A DNA stretch of 64,000 nucleotides, taken from NCBI GenBank assembly GCA_017893485.1, contig CM030364.1, positions 249,663,122 through 249,727,121 of the forward strand. The letters are read 5' to 3'. Positions 22,640 to 34,006 of this stretch are shown here, one piece after another. Positions within the stretch are counted from its first letter, which is position 1. The number at the start of each line of letters is the position of its first letter. A model generated the notes under the pieces. The model had not been told where the DNA came from. It saw only the letters and a list, made by a program, of their open reading frames with translations, and made no database searches. The stretch is from Hemerocallis citrina (lineage: Eukaryota; Streptophyta; Magnoliopsida; Asparagales; Asphodelaceae). The position numbers and the translations under genes were made by a program.

Positions 22640-23850
22640 CCTAAGAGCTGGACTTCCAGCTGAGCGAGACGATATTGAAAATTAGCCCAATCAGCAGGAG
22701 ATAACAATGTTGGAGTAACAGTCATGGCCGAAGGTGTAAGGGAAGAAGTACGGCAATGAGGAATGAGACCAGTGTTACCGTGACAGATATCAAAATGAGG
22801 AGAAAGATGTTGCTGGTGTTGGGATCAAGATAAGGAGTTGGATGGTGTTGCTTGTGTCAGAAGAAGGGGTGGGGTAGGGTTAGGGATGATGCTGAGAGGA
22901 TGGAGGAGTCCGAAATGAGGATGAGGGCGATGTTGCTGATGCTTGAATCTGGAGGAGGATCAAGTTGTGAGGGAGAGGGATGAAGAGGATGTAGCAGCGG
23001 GGGAGTCAGTAGAGACGAAAAGGTACTAGTAAAAAAGGGGATCCATTGGATAAGTACTTGCATTTTTTTACTCCTTTTTTGTACAAACGACGGTGACGAT
23101 CGGCGACAATGGCAACGACGATCAACAGCAACAGTAGCAGACAGGGGAGAGTAGAGAGGAGGAGGGTTAGAGTTAATAGGTGTTCTGGATTGGGTGTGAT
23201 TTGAATTGGGTAAAGTTAGAGTTTGGGTTGGATTCGGGTTTGGGCTTGATGTGGATTAGGTAGAGTTAAGGTTTGGAAGGTTTATTTTTTTTTTTATAAA
23301 TATTTTTATATAACAGAAACCGGTTCCGGTCGGGTTTAGGGGTTAGTTGGATATGGGTATAACAGTTATTTGTATTCGGGTATGGGTTGGGAAATATGAG
23401 AATGACTAGGTTTTGAGAATAGCTGGGAACTCGGGAGGGAGAAGATGAAGGGAGAGGGGACGACATCTTGGAAAATAGGCAGCGAGGAAAGGCAACGGCT
23501 AGGGATTCGACGAGGAGTTGCAGCGACTAGGGATTCGACGAGGATGTAGGTGCATCGGGTGTTGGGTGAAGAGCAACGGAGAGTTTTTGGGGTCGGGATT
23601 GAGGATTTGTTGGTGAGGGTGATGAGCAGCGGAGGAGGTACAAGGAGTTCGGGATTGAGTGGCGTCGGTGGCCAGAGTTTTCGATTTCGTGGTTGAGTTG
23701 TGGATGAAGGGATGCTGCTGTTATTGGAGTTGTTGTCGTTGTTGAGTTGTTGATGATAGGGCGACGGGAGGAAGTTGTCGGAGTTGGTGTTGTTGCTGTC
23801 GCTGGTGTGTTGAAGGTTGATGGTGGATCTTGCTATTGATGATGACAACA
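22640..23850 (-). pseudogene. Copia A gag region (degenerate)
   Basis: Between the primer-binding site and protease, open segments exist (23851-23366, 23063-22857) that are Ser/Pro/Asn-rich with no clear gag domain. Near 22680-22800 the minus strand gives a knuckle-like HC/CH cluster and LSPADWANFQYRLAQLE, which resembles the segment before copia protease. The gag product would coat the RNA. The call rests on position more than on sequence. Confidence 0.45.
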
Positions 23851-23922
23851 AGAAATGGAAAAGAAAAGAAATTTGTGTAATTAGGGTTAGGGATTTGTGA
23901 GAGAGAAAGAAATTTAAAATTA

Positions 23923-24087
23923 CTGCTCTGATACCATGATAAGGTTAACAGAGAGATTGGAAAACATTATTGGACTATTGAAATTGATTATGACTAAGTA
24001 CAATATCTCCTATATATATAGGAGGGAACCACATACTAAACTAACACATAACCTGATATGGGACTAAATATAATACAATATCTAACA
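23923..24087 (-). repeat. Copia A 5' LTR (151 bp) and primer-binding site
   Basis: The minus strand runs TGTTAGATATTG...CCTTATCA (24087-23937) followed directly by TGGTATCAGAGCAG (23936-23923), an initiator-Met primer-binding site. A TATA-like CTCCTATATATATAG lies in the LTR. Short LTRs of this size are usual in some copia lineages. Confidence 0.85.
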
Positions 24088-24924
24088 CCCTCATTTTTCA
24101 TTAACTTATACTAGTATAATGTACGTGCGATGCACGTCTAAAAAAGTATAGACATCAAATTAATGAATATATATCGAATAAGAAAAAAATAGTTTATTAT
24201 TGAATGTTGTGATTTGGGCTACACGTGCGGTGCACATTTATATTTGTTGGATATAGTTTGGACGTGTATTATACGTGTTTATATAGTTACAAAGTTAGGA
24301 TTTGTTTGTTACAAACCCAAACTCTCCTATTAAAATAGTAGATAAGTAAATATATTATATTATAGTTAGATAGATGGATAGTAATCTACACATGTGTTGC
24401 ATGTTTAATATTTAAAACAAAAGTAAAAAATTTGACATAGTGAGGCTTCGAACCTAAGACCTCCTTCATATTGGTTATGATGTGTGATGCACGTGTTGGT
24501 AGATTGACAAATGACACTAAGGTCTTCTCCCATTATAATATTAGAGATTAGAGATTAGAGATTAGAGATTAGAGATAGGGTATATGATATTCAAATAGAA
24601 CGAAGAGAAGCCGTTGGATCTTCTCACGATCAGTGTCCTTTGCATGCTCTTCTTGGTTTTTGAAAGATTAAAAGCATGAGATGCTCCTCTATACGGAGTT
24701 TATTTCCTTAATTTTCTTTGTCTCATTGCCCATGCATATACATCATATAAACATGGTGCACATGCACCACAAGATACCCATGTGCACCGTAGCTAAGAAT
24801 AGGAAGAGGATCGTTGTATCTCACGTAAACTGTTACTAGATCTTCAAGACTATTTGGATCTGAAGAACAGATTAAATATAGCTTCTGCATTTCATTAATG
24901 AGTGATAATAAGATAAACCCAACC
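24088..24924. other. Non-coding stretch with dispersed repeat and (TTAGAGA)n
   Basis: No gene is seen. 24118-24345 has paired ACGTGCGATGCACGT-like and CGTGCGGTGCAC motifs and GTTACAAA..CTCTCC.ATTAAAA. The last is shared with 47055-47090, so it is a dispersed repeat. 24538-24582 is a tandem TTAGAGA heptamer (about six copies). Confidence 0.6.
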
Positions 24925-25229
24925 CAGGCCCGGCCCAGCCCTGATGCAAGTGCCCCCAAAAAAAAAAATTTTTTTGTATATGAGTGGCCCCCATTTTCAG
25001 AAAAAAAAAAAATTTAGAAATGTGTATATGCGGAGTATATGTGAAAAAAATTCTAATACATAAGGGGCCCCCGTTTTCGAAAAAAAAAATTTGAAAATGT
25101 GTATATGTGAGGTATATGTGAAAAAAAATTCTAATACATGGATCGGTTTTTTTTTTTTTTTTTTTTGTATACGTGGGGGCCCTTTTTGAAAGTTTGCTTC
25201 AGGCCCCCAAAATCGTAGGGCCGGCACTG
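24925..25229. mobile_element. hAT-type MITE (305 bp)
   Basis: Ends CAGGCCCGGCCC and, on the other strand, CAGTGCCGGCCC. Both are flanked by the perfect 8-bp duplication ACCCAACC (24917-24924 and 25230-25237). 8-bp duplications and CAGGGCCGG-like ends are hAT hallmarks. The interior is A/T homopolymer-rich with no transposase. Confidence 0.85.
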
Positions 25230-25602
25230 ACCCAACCGTATCTGGATAGACTATTTGTATATTTGGTTGTTATAGTGAAAGGTTTGTTTGGGTTGGGGAA
25301 AAAAAATACATTTTATAAAATAAAATTTTGAAAAATCATAGAATTTATGATGAGTTTTTGTAAGCAACTTTGATCCTCAATGACAGGAACTTCAACGTCA
25401 ACATATTCGTAAACAGCCTCCATGAGGTTTTACTTTGAATAGTCGACTAGAGCAGAAATTTGATGTTTTAGTGAGAAATGAGAGTTAATTTTATACATGT
25501 ATTCGAAACTTTGTGTCTTTCAATTATATACAATTGCAACCACAAGTTTACAAGTTTATGAGGAGGGTAAATTTCAATTAACCCTACTATAGTTTATATC
25601 TT
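25230..25602. other. AT-rich stretch, nothing recognised
   Basis: No ORF of note, no terminal repeats and no RNA gene seen. Confidence 0.5.
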
Positions 25603-25888
25603 TGACAGTTTACCATACTGATATTTTTTTGTGACAATTAACTATGCTGAAGTTATCTTTTTTGGCGTTTTGACCTACTCCGCCTATTTTGAGCAGTATT
25701 TTACAGTAAAATGTCTGAAATATCCCTATTGATATGTCAGCAAAGATCGCAATTACTCTGAACCGATAGGGATATTTTATACATTTACAGTACAAAACTG
25801 CTCAAAACAGGCAGAGTTGGCCAAAACGCCAAAAAAATAACTTCAGTATGGTTAAATACAAAAAAAACTTCAGTATGGTAAACTGTCA
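25603..25888. mobile_element. Foldback MITE (286 bp)
   Basis: Starts TGACAGTTTACCATACTG and ends with its reverse complement (CAGTATGGTAAACTGTCA). Pairing continues inwards through CTGAAGTTAT, TTGGCGTTTTG and TTTTGAGCAG for roughly 130 bp per arm, so almost the whole unit can form a hairpin. No certain target duplication was seen and the superfamily is unknown. Confidence 0.75.
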
Positions 25889-26417
25889 GACCATCTCCAA
25901 CCATGCTAGCCAACTTTCAATTTTAGCCAAAATAGCTAACATAAAGACAAAAATATGCTCCAACGGGACTAGCCAAAATAGATATCTAATACTCACTCGC
26001 CAGATCTGACAAATATGTACTGCTCGCTACACTTCTTCTCAAAACAAAAAAAAAAAAAAAAAAAAAAAAAAAATCGCACTCAAAATCGCGAAATCAAAAT
26101 CACGATCGAAATGTGAAATCAAAACCGCGATCGAAATCAGATCAAAATCACGAGCAAAAAGAAAATCAAAATCGCGATCGAAATCGGCAATTGAGAAAGG
26201 AAGAATACGGAGTTTCAGTGGTGAAGAAGTTAGTTTAGAGGATGCTATTAACATCTTAAGCTGTGAAAGCTTAATTTGATTCCAGAACTAGGGCTTGCTC
26301 TCCAACAGTCAAGCAGAAGTTGGAGTTTGGCAAAAAGAATAAGGTTCAAGAAGATGACAAAAAGATGGGAGTCTTTTGTTTGCTTTGATTTGAATCTTTG
26401 TGTTTCTGACGCAGAAG
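25889..26417. other. Flank of the Mutator element: poly-A, CGATCG repeats and small ORF
   Basis: 26044-26072 is a long A tract. 26080-26195 repeats AAAATC-CGATCGAAATC-like units about five times with CG-rich palindromes. From ATG 26354 a frame (MTKRWESFVCFDLNL...DAEEED) runs into the Mutator target site. When one 9-bp duplicate is removed it continues from 43248 for 27 more codons to a stop. The product is unrecognised. Confidence 0.4.
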
Positions 26418-26426
26418 AAGAAGATG

Positions 26427-26933
26427 GAAAATTTTGCCGTACAGACCCACTTTTTAAAAATAATTGGTGTCTTAACCCATTTCTGAAAATAATTAGCGAA
26501 TTGATCCAGTTATAGACACGTCAGCAACAAACATTATTGGCGAGAACGGCATAGGTCATTTCGATGCCATTCTTCCCAATAACAGCATCTGTTTGAAAAA
26601 AAAAGTTTCATACCGTTATTGCAAATAACGGCATCTGTTGCTTTTAGTCGGATGAGCAAACAGTATCAAATTTTCGCTGAGGGGCAAGTGTGAAAAGAAT
26701 TTAACCTATGCCGTTCTCTCAGAGAACGGCAAGGTTTATACTGATGCCGTTATACTGATGAATAACAGCATCAGTTAGTTTCTAATTTGCACAGTTACCT
26801 ATACTCATATTCCCCCAAACCTTTCTCCTAACCCTTGTCATTCGTTTTTTTTCTCTCTCTCTCTCTCTTCACTCCCGTAACCCACAAACCCTAGATCCCT
26901 AAATCAAAAAATTTCAACCATTGGAGTGCTCTA
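26427..26933 (+). repeat. MULE left terminal inverted repeat
   Basis: About 507 bp, pairing with the right end with scattered mismatches. It contains four or more GCCGTTATT/AATAACGGC units and, innermost, a CT-rich leader and CACAAACCCTAGATCCCTAAATC that may be transcript leader. Confidence 0.88.
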
Positions 26934-27087
26934 AAATTTAATATATCCTACCTCCCTACTCCTACTCTCATTTTATTCTTCATCCACAACGATTTTTCAG
27001 GCTAGCGACAGTACGGTCTAATTTGAAGGTATTATTATTTTAACCGTATATTTGATATGTATTCCCATGTTATGTTTATTATGAGTA

Positions 27088-27402
27088 GTGAATGACTTGA
27101 ATATGTTTGAATTTTTATGCTTCGGTATGGAATATGATATCCCTATTTGGTTATATTTTGGGGGTGAAGTAATTAAAGATCCCAAGATTGAATATTTTTA
27201 TAGTGATGTTGAACCAGTAATTATTTGGGCTTCCCGCAACTTTATGTACTTAGAATTAATAGATAAGATATATGAAGTCACCAATTGGGATAGAAGTGAG
27301 TGTGAAAATCAGAGCCCATTATGCTGCCGGTAAAGGGAATGTGCAATATTTTATGTTGGTACCCGTAGACAATGACAATTCTCCGAGGTCCATGATGGGT
27401 AG
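27088..27402 (+). pseudogene. MULE transposase, N-terminal part before the Tat insertion
   Basis: An open segment (FEFLCFGMEYDIPIWLYFGG, EVTNWDRSE) is followed, after a +1 shift near 27300, by VKIRAHYAAGK ... MVPVDND-like residues to MMGR at the target site. Joining 27402 to 36481 (dropping one GGTAG) gives an uninterrupted frame MMGRTLDPNYSW. The Tat element therefore inserted into transposase coding sequence. No DNA-binding motif is visible in this piece. Confidence 0.65.
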
Positions 27403-28017
27403 TGTTACCGCTGAATCTGGTGTGGGGATAAACAGATAGAATTTGTGGGTTCGTGGAAAAACCTGAATAGCAGCACCTAACCTGTTCGCCGGAGTTGTAC
27501 CGCTGGCTCCCGCCGTTCACCTGCAAGGAAGTGCGAGATACCAGGGTTGTTCCCGGCGACGCACCCTCCGATGCTCTTGTCAGTAATCTGAATGATTAAG
27601 AAAGAGATTTTATTGGAAAAATATTGATTACCTTTGTAACAGTGGTGGATGGGAGGTATTTATAGTCGCCCTGGGAGAGTTAATTAGGGATCTGATTAGA
27701 GATTTGATTTCCTGTGATAGGAGTAGAATCCTCCTAATCAGTTTAGAAAACTGATCCCCTAATTCCCGGTGAGAGGATAGCGGCGATCAGGCCCGTTGAT
27801 TTAGCTAAATCAGAGACCCTGATCTCCTCTGGCTGATCTGGGTTTGTATCGGGTCGGAACCCGTACCCGGTTGAGGTGGATCCGTTTGCGAGTTATTGGA
27901 TCTGTGAGAAGGAGATTCGCGTCCCGCTAGTAGGTGAAATTACCGTTTTACCCCTGAGCTTTGAGATTCGCGTCCGATGTGAACGATCCCGATTTAATCC
28001 TATTTTTAGCCATATCA
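27403..28017 (-). repeat. Tat copy 2 3' LTR (615 bp)
   Basis: Aligns with 35849-36475. It lacks about 12 bp present there (the ACCCAGTACCCACTTCGG part). TATA-like CTATAAATAC on the minus strand near 27655. Confidence 0.9.
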
Positions 28018-28840
28018 CGAGCCCCCCACTCCTGAAGACTGAGTTTGATCAGCCTTTGAGGAGTAGTTTTACTGTTCTAATGGCGTACGTGATTTTATCA
28101 GTGTTCTTAAGGGAGTTTGGAATCTTGCTCGGGGTGTAACAGTGTTATTATGGGCTTGTAAAATGCCCAAAAATATTCTCAGAATTTTCTGGATTTTTGG
28201 TGATTTTTTCAGATTTTTCTGAATTTTTTCTCATTTTTTCTCATTTTTTATTCATTTTCCGAATTAAATAATTAATTATTCTAATTTAATAATTATTTTT
28301 TCAGAATTTAAAAATAATTTTTCTGAATTAATAATTATTTTTAGAATTTTTAATTAATTTTTTTCGATTTTTAAATATTTTTTTCGGATTTTTTGAATAA
28401 AAAAAACAATTAAATAAATAAATAAATAATTTAAATATTACCTGGACACGTGGCATGTTCCTGACCGTCGATCATAATCATATGTGTGCGCATCGTGAGG
28501 CAGATCACGTTCTGGACACGTGGCGCGTTTCTGAGCGTCGATCGTGTCGCGACGCGAATTTTGAAACGATCGGACGGATCTTGTGGGTCGGCTGATTTTT
28601 TTCTCCAATTACGAGTTCGGCGCTTCGGCACCTCGGCTCGGCGCTTCGGCGCGGCGACTTGATATGCCGACCGTGTGGGATGATGCCACGTGGCATTGCC
28701 ACGTGGCGCTCCTTTTTTTTTTCTTTTCTTTTCTGTCTCCGCTGCTGTTCATTCTTCTCCTCTGCCTTTTTCTCTTCTCTGCTTTTTCTCCTTCAACCGT
28801 CTTCTTCTTCGTTCTTCGTTAGCTCGCGAGAGATGTCGAC
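28018..28840 (-). other. 3' UTR of Tat copy 2
   Basis: Begins with the polypurine tract (28018-28033 on the minus strand). The following GATCAGCCTTTGAGGAGTAG segment and AT-rich AATTTTT/ATAAATAA tract are homologous to 48907-49330 of Tat copy 3. No gene. Confidence 0.8.
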
Positions 28841-28914
28841 GGGAGGCTCGGAGCTCGCTATCGGAGCTCGGAGCTGGGGAGTGAGTTTGACGATGGGCTT
28901 CGCTATTGGAGCTC

Positions 28915-29295
28915 GGAGTGAGAGAGCTGTGAGCTCGGCAGCGGAGGCAGGCGAGGAGCTCGGCGTCGGAGGCAGGCGAAGAGCGCGGCGACGAATGGAG
29001 CTCGCGAAGGAGGAGAGGAAGGTGGAGCTCTTCGGCATGGCAAGGAGTTTGCTGGGTCGGAGCTTTGATGAAGGTGAGCTCAGCAGTGGAGGTTGGAGCT
29101 CGGAGTGAGAGGGAGCTCGGCAGCGGAGGCAGGCGAGGAGCTCGGCGTCGGAGGCAGGCGAAGAGCGCAGCGACGAATGGAGCTCGCAAAGGAGGAGAGG
29201 AAGGTGGAGCTCTTCGGCATGGCGAGGAGTTTGCTGGGTCAGAACTTCGATGAAGGTGAGCTCGGCAGTGGAGGTTGGAGCTCGTCGAAGGTGGT
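28915..29295. repeat. Two tandem copies of an approximately 187-bp unit
   Basis: GAGTGAGAG..GAGCTCGGCAGCGG at 28915 and again at 29102. Both are followed by GGCAGGCGAGGAGCTCGG, GAGCTCTTCGGCATGGC and TTTGCTGGGTC. Rich in GAGCTC. Confidence 0.8.
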
Positions 29296-29814
29296 CAACG
29301 AGTGGGTTCTTCGGTGACTCGTCGAGGATGGAAGCTGGGCTCGATGAGTTCAGTGAGAGGCGAGGTCGAGCTCCGTGGAGCTTGCAGTCGAAGGGGCTCG
29401 ACTGTAGGGGGAGCTCGAGGTGACGGAGTTCTGTAATGGCGAACGTGGAGCCCCGGTGAAGTTAGGCGGCGTGGAGCTCAATGCTTCGGAGCTTTGACAG
29501 GTGGAAGACGAGGTCGGCGAGGGGGGCTCGTGACGAAGTGGAGTTCGGAGCTTCGGAGGTTAGCTCGAGCTCGACGGAGGAGGTCGGCAGTGTCATGGAG
29601 CTCGGAGGTGAGCTCGATCTGTGAGTGCTCGAGGTTGAAGGAGGAGTTCGGGGTTTGGAGCGCTGTTGGGTTTGTTCCGCATGGACTCTTGGTGAAGAAG
29701 AAGAGGTGAGCTGCCCCTTGCCTTGGCGGGAGCGTGCGGAAGGAGAAGAAGTGGGTTGATGGGTTCGGATCCCTTAACGGGTCGACCCCGGCCCACGTGC
29801 CTCTTTTTTTCTTT

Positions 29815-29866
29815 TTCTTCTTCTTCTTCTTCTTCTTCTTCTTCTTCTTCTTCTTCTTCTTCTTCT
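29815..29866. repeat. (TTC)n microsatellite
   Basis: About 17 uninterrupted TTC units (GAA on the minus strand). Confidence 0.95.
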
Positions 29867-30214
29867 CCTCTGCTCTGCTTCTTGCTCGGCAAATCCGAAC
29901 ACGGATTTTGAGGAGCATTTTTTCCCACTTTGCTGTTCGGTAGGTCGGTAGCTCGGATTTGAGATCCGAGCTACGTGGCTCAATCTGGGCGGTTGATCAC
30001 GATCGTAGCGCGAATCACGAGATAAGAGGCTCAAATTTCGAGAAAACGTTATCTTGTCGTTTTGTGGAGACGTGGCGAGATCTGAGCCGTTCATCATGTT
30101 TTAGCACGAATTTTGAGACGATCCGACGGTGAGATGGGATCGACCGAATTTTTCTCCATATGTGGAGGTCGGTACCTCGGCACCTCGGATCGTTGGGATC
30201 GGCAGCTCTTCTGA

Positions 30215-30735
30215 GAAGAAAGAGGAAGGGGAGTAGAGGCATTTGGGTTCTCTCCTCTACCTTGTTCTTTCGCATAGTGGAGAAGAGGAGAAGAGGAAGG
30301 GGAGGAGAGGCATTTGGGTTCTCTCCTCTGCCTTGTTCTTTCGCACAATGGAGTAGAGGAGAAGAGGAAGGGGAGGAGAGGCACTTGGGTTCTCTCCTCT
30401 GCCTTTGTTCTTTCGCACAGTGGAGAAGAGGAGAAGAGGAAGGGGAGGAGAGGCACTTGGGTTCTCTCCTCTGCCTTGTTCTTTCCCACAGTGGAGAAGA
30501 GGAGAAGAGGAAGGGGAGGAGAGGCACTTGGGTTCTCTCCTCTGCCTTGTTCTTTCGCACAGTGGAGAAGAGGAGAAGAGGAAGGGGAGGAGAGGCATTT
30601 GGGTTCTTTCCTCTGCCTTGTTCTTTCGCAGAGTGGAGAAGAGGAGAAGAGGAAGGGGAGGAGAGGCATTTGGGTTCTCTCCTCTGCCTTGTTCTTTCGC
30701 ACAGTGGAGAAGAGGAGAAGTGCTGGGTACTTTTT
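30215..30735. repeat. 71-bp tandem repeat, about seven copies
   Basis: GGGTTCTCTCCTCTGCCTTG recurs at 30245, 30316, 30387, 30459, 30530, 30601 and 30672, a 71-bp period (one 72). One extra copy lies at about 31655 and a degenerate one at about 32393. The long open frames across it on both strands are by-products of the repeat. Confidence 0.93.
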
Positions 30736-32340
30736 GGAGAGGTGAAGAGGAGCTCCACTCCTAGGGGCGGAGAAGAGGCGCTAGGAAGATCCTCGTAAGA
30801 GCCATGGGAAGACCCATTCTTTGAAGTGAACGCAAGAAGCAACTCTAAGGGAGAGTTGTGAGCTCCGAACTCGTTGAGAAGAGGTCCGCTTTGGAGGCGA
30901 GCGGAGCGAAGAGCTCGGTTCTAGGGAAAAGCCACTTGGAGGGGGAGTGTGAGGAGGAACTCTAGGGGAGAGTTGTGCTCCGAACTCGTTTGGAAGAGGT
31001 CCGCTTTAGAGGGAGCGGAGTGATGAGCTCGGTTCTAGGGAAGAGCCACTTGGAGGGCGAATGTGAGGAGGAACTCTAGGGGAGAGTTGTGCTCCGAACT
31101 CGTTTGGAAGAGGTCCGCTTTAGAGGGAGCGGAGTGAGGAGCTCGGCTCCGGGAGAGAGCGGTATGGAAGACGAGTTTGAGGAGCAACTCTAGGAGAGAG
31201 TTTTAGCTCCGAACTCGTTCGGGAAGAGGTCCGCCTTGGAGGTGAGCGGAGTGAAGAGCTCGGCTCGGGGAGAGAGCCATTTGGAAGACGAGTTCTGAGG
31301 AGGAACTTCTAGGAGAGAGTTGTGCTCCAATCTTGTCGAGAAGAGCTCCGCTTTGGAGGCGAGCGGAGTGAAGAGCTCGGCTCTAGGAGAGCCATCTGGA
31401 CGGTTGATCACTATCGTGGCGCGAATTACGAGACAAGAGACACGAGTTTCGAGAAAACGTTATCTTGTCGTTTTGTGGTGACGTGGTGCGATCTGATCCG
31501 TCCATCACGCTTGAGTGCGAATTTTGAGATGATCTAACGGTGAAACCGGATCGGCAGAATTTTTCTCCATATGTGGAGGTCGGTACCTCGGCACCTCGGA
31601 TCGATGGGATCGGCAGCTCTTCTGAGAAGAAAGAGGAAGGGGAGGAGAGGCATTTGGTTTCTCTCCTCTGCCTTGTTCTTTCGCACAGTGGAGAAGAGGA
31701 GAAGTGCTGGGTACTTTTTGGAGAGGTGAAGAGGAGCTCCACTCCTAGGGTTGGAGAAGAGGTGCTAGGAAGAGGTGCTGGGAAGACCCATTCTTTGAAG
31801 TGAGTGCAAGGAGCAACTCTAGGGGAGAGTTGTGAGCTCCGAACTCGTTGAGAAGAGGTCCGCTTCGGAAGCGAGTGGAGTGAAGAGCCCGACTCTAGGA
31901 GAGAGCCATCTGGAAGATGAGTTTTGAGGAGCAACTCTAAAGGAGAGTTGTGCTCCGAACTCTTTGAGAAGAGCTCCGCTTTGGAGGCGACCGGAGTGAA
32001 GAGCTCGGCTCTGGCAGAGAGCCATTTGGAAGATGAGTTTGAAGAGCAACTCTAGGAGAGAGTTTTAGCTCTGAGCTCGTTGAGAAGATGTCCGCCTTGG
32101 AGGTAAGCGGAGTGAAGAGCCCAACTCTAGGAGAGAGCCATCTGGAAGACGAGTTTTGAGGAGCAACTCTAAAGGAGAGTTGTGCTCCGAACTCTTTGAG
32201 AAGAGCTCCGCTTTGGAGGCGAGCGGAGTGAAGAGCTCAGCTCTGGGAGAGAGCCATTTGGAAGACGAGTTTGAGGAGCAACTCTAGGAGAGAGTTTTAG
32301 CTCTGAACTCGTTGAGAAGATGTCCGCCTTGGAGGTATGC
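30736..32340. repeat. Degenerate 105-125-bp repeats in a higher-order array
   Basis: AGGAGCAACTCTAGGAGAGAGTT, then CTCCGAACTCGTT..GAAGAG.TCCGC and GGAGCGGAGTGAAGAGCTCGG, recurs about ten times (near 30838, 30955, 31072, 31180, 31298, 31812, 31928, 32040, 32165, 32277). A block with TATCTTGTCGTTT (near 30050, 31461, 32766) and 71-bp units separates sub-arrays. Larger segments have therefore been duplicated together. Confidence 0.8.
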
Positions 32341-33248
32341 GATGTGAAGAGCTCGGCCCTGAGAAGAAAGAGGAAGGGGTGGAGAGGCATTCGGGTTCTC
32401 TCCTCGGCCTTGTTCTTTCGCACAGCGAAGAAGAGGAGAAGTGTTGGGCACTTTTGGCGGGAAGACTGAAGAAGAAGGAGAAGAATGGAGAAGCCAAGAA
32501 GGGTATGGGTCGGATCGTGGGTATCGGATCCGACCCCGACCCGTTAGCCTCTTTTTCTTCTTGCTCTTCATCTGCTTTGCTGTTCGGCAGATGCATCTTG
32601 TTCGGCAGATCCGAGCACGGATTTTGAGGCAAATTTTTCGCCAATTTGCTGCTCGGTAGATCGGTAGCTCGGATTTCAGATCCGAGCTACGTGGCTCCAT
32701 CTGGACGGTTGATCACGATCGTGGCGCGAATCACGAGACAAGAGGCACGAGTTTCAAGAAAACGTTATCTTGTCGTTTTGTGGTGACATGGCGCGATCTG
32801 ATCCGTCCATCACGCTTGAGTGCGAATTTCGAGATGATCTAACGGTGAGATCGGGTCGGCGGTATTTTTCTCCATATGTGGAGGTCGGTACCTCGTCCGC
32901 TCGGCTCGGTGACTCAGTAGTTCACCCTCTGCTCGAGCATGAGGAGATGCTCGAGCGGGATGAAGTGGACGGGTCGGCATATGGAAGAGGTGGTGCTCTC
33001 TTTGGTCTTGGAGATTCTTTTGGAAGAGGAGCTCCACTCTTAGGTGTGGAGAGGACCCATCCTTTGAAGAGAGTGTAAGGAACGACTTTATGGAAGAGTT
33101 TTGAGCTCCGAACTCGCTTTGAAGGGGCCCGCTTTGGAGGGAGCGGAGTGAAGAGCTCAGCTTTTAGAAGAGCCATCTGGAAGACGAGTTTTGAGGAGCA
33201 ATTCTAGGGAAAAGTTGTGCTCCAAACTCGCTATTTAAGTAACAGAAT

Positions 33249-33705
33249 CAACGGTTGTGGGAGCAGTTCCGAATGGCGAACCACTTCTAACCCGCTGAAG
33301 AGCAGGTTATTTGAAGAGGAATCGAGCCAAGTGTTGGACTCCGAACCATCGGTAGAGGTGTTCAACGGTTGTGGGAGCAATTCCGAATGGCGAACCACTT
33401 CTAACCCGCTGAAGAGCAGGTTATTTGAAGAGGAATCGAGCCAAGTGTTGGACTCCGAACCATCGGTAGAGGTGTTCAACGGTTGTGGAAGCAATTCCGA
33501 ATGGCGAACCACTTCTAACCCGCTGAAGAGCAGGTTATTTGAAGAGGAATCGAGCCAAGTGTTGGACTCCGAACCATCGGTAGAGGTTTTCAACGGTTGT
33601 GGGAGCAATTCCGAATGGCGAACCACTTCTAAACCGCTGAAGAGCAGGTTATTTGAAGAAGAACGAGCCAAGTGTTGGACTCCGAACCATCGTTGTTAAA
33701 GGTTA
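33249..33705. repeat. 114-bp tandem repeat, four copies
   Basis: CAACGGTTGTGGGAGCA-TTCCGAATGGCGAACC recurs at 33249, 33363, 33477 and 33591. Each copy is nearly identical and the last is slightly shortened. Because 114 is 38 codons, frames stay open across it on both strands without being genes. A diverged version occurs in Tat copy 3 at about 56494-56705. Confidence 0.93.
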
Positions 33706-34006
33706 GTAAGTTGCAGGAGCAGCTATGTAGAAGAAGCTGGACTCCGAACCCACCATTTAAGAGAGTCATGACTCGGAGAGATTGAGAAGCAGGAGCAATA
33801 ATTTTTAATAAAAAGATGTAAAGTTTGAAATAAACTAAGTGACCGCTTCAATAGGGCAAGCCATTATTACATGCTATTGGCCGAGTTACAAGCATCGGCT
33901 TTATTGAAAATCAGGATCCTACTTCTACAATAAGGTGAAGACCTCTTAGGAGGAGCTGAGTCTCGAAGCTCGGCGGGCCTTTCTGTTCGTTTGGAAGAGG
34001 TGATGA
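33706..34006 (-). other. Junction between repeat array and gag in Tat copy 2
   Basis: No protease, RT or integrase residues are seen on the minus strand after gag stops at 34007. This is where copies 1 and 3 continue into GANKRxER and protease. Confidence 0.65.

Larger units (their letters stand above)
5230..24087 (-). mobile_element. Copia A: degenerate Ty1/copia element split by three later insertions
   Basis: Minus-strand copia order LTR-PBS-gag-PR-IN-RT-RH reads from right to left in five fragments: 21651-24087, 10807-11757, 6998-7579 and 5230-5741, plus the LTR at 23937-24087. The gaps are filled by copia B, the long LTR block and the TRIM. The expected 3' LTR in minus orientation is absent: the RNase H end abuts an oppositely oriented LTR at 5229. 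Several frameshifts, and YVDN in place of YVDD, show it is dead. Confidence 0.85.

Noticed and set aside
24538..24582. Telomere repeat
   Set aside because: The unit is TTAGAGA, not TTTAGGG, and the run is very short.
29478..29928. Poly-Lys or poly-Glu protein around 29815-29866
   Set aside because: Simple translation of a TTC microsatellite.
30094..30842. Long open frames on both strands (200-275 codons)
   Set aside because: They run over 71-bp tandem repeats of simple composition. They are open in several frames and have no domain, so they are repeat by-products.
33217..33699. 160-codon plus and 146-codon minus frames with a 38-residue repeat
   Set aside because: The 114-bp unit is a multiple of three, so any frame open in one unit stays open; no start context or domain.
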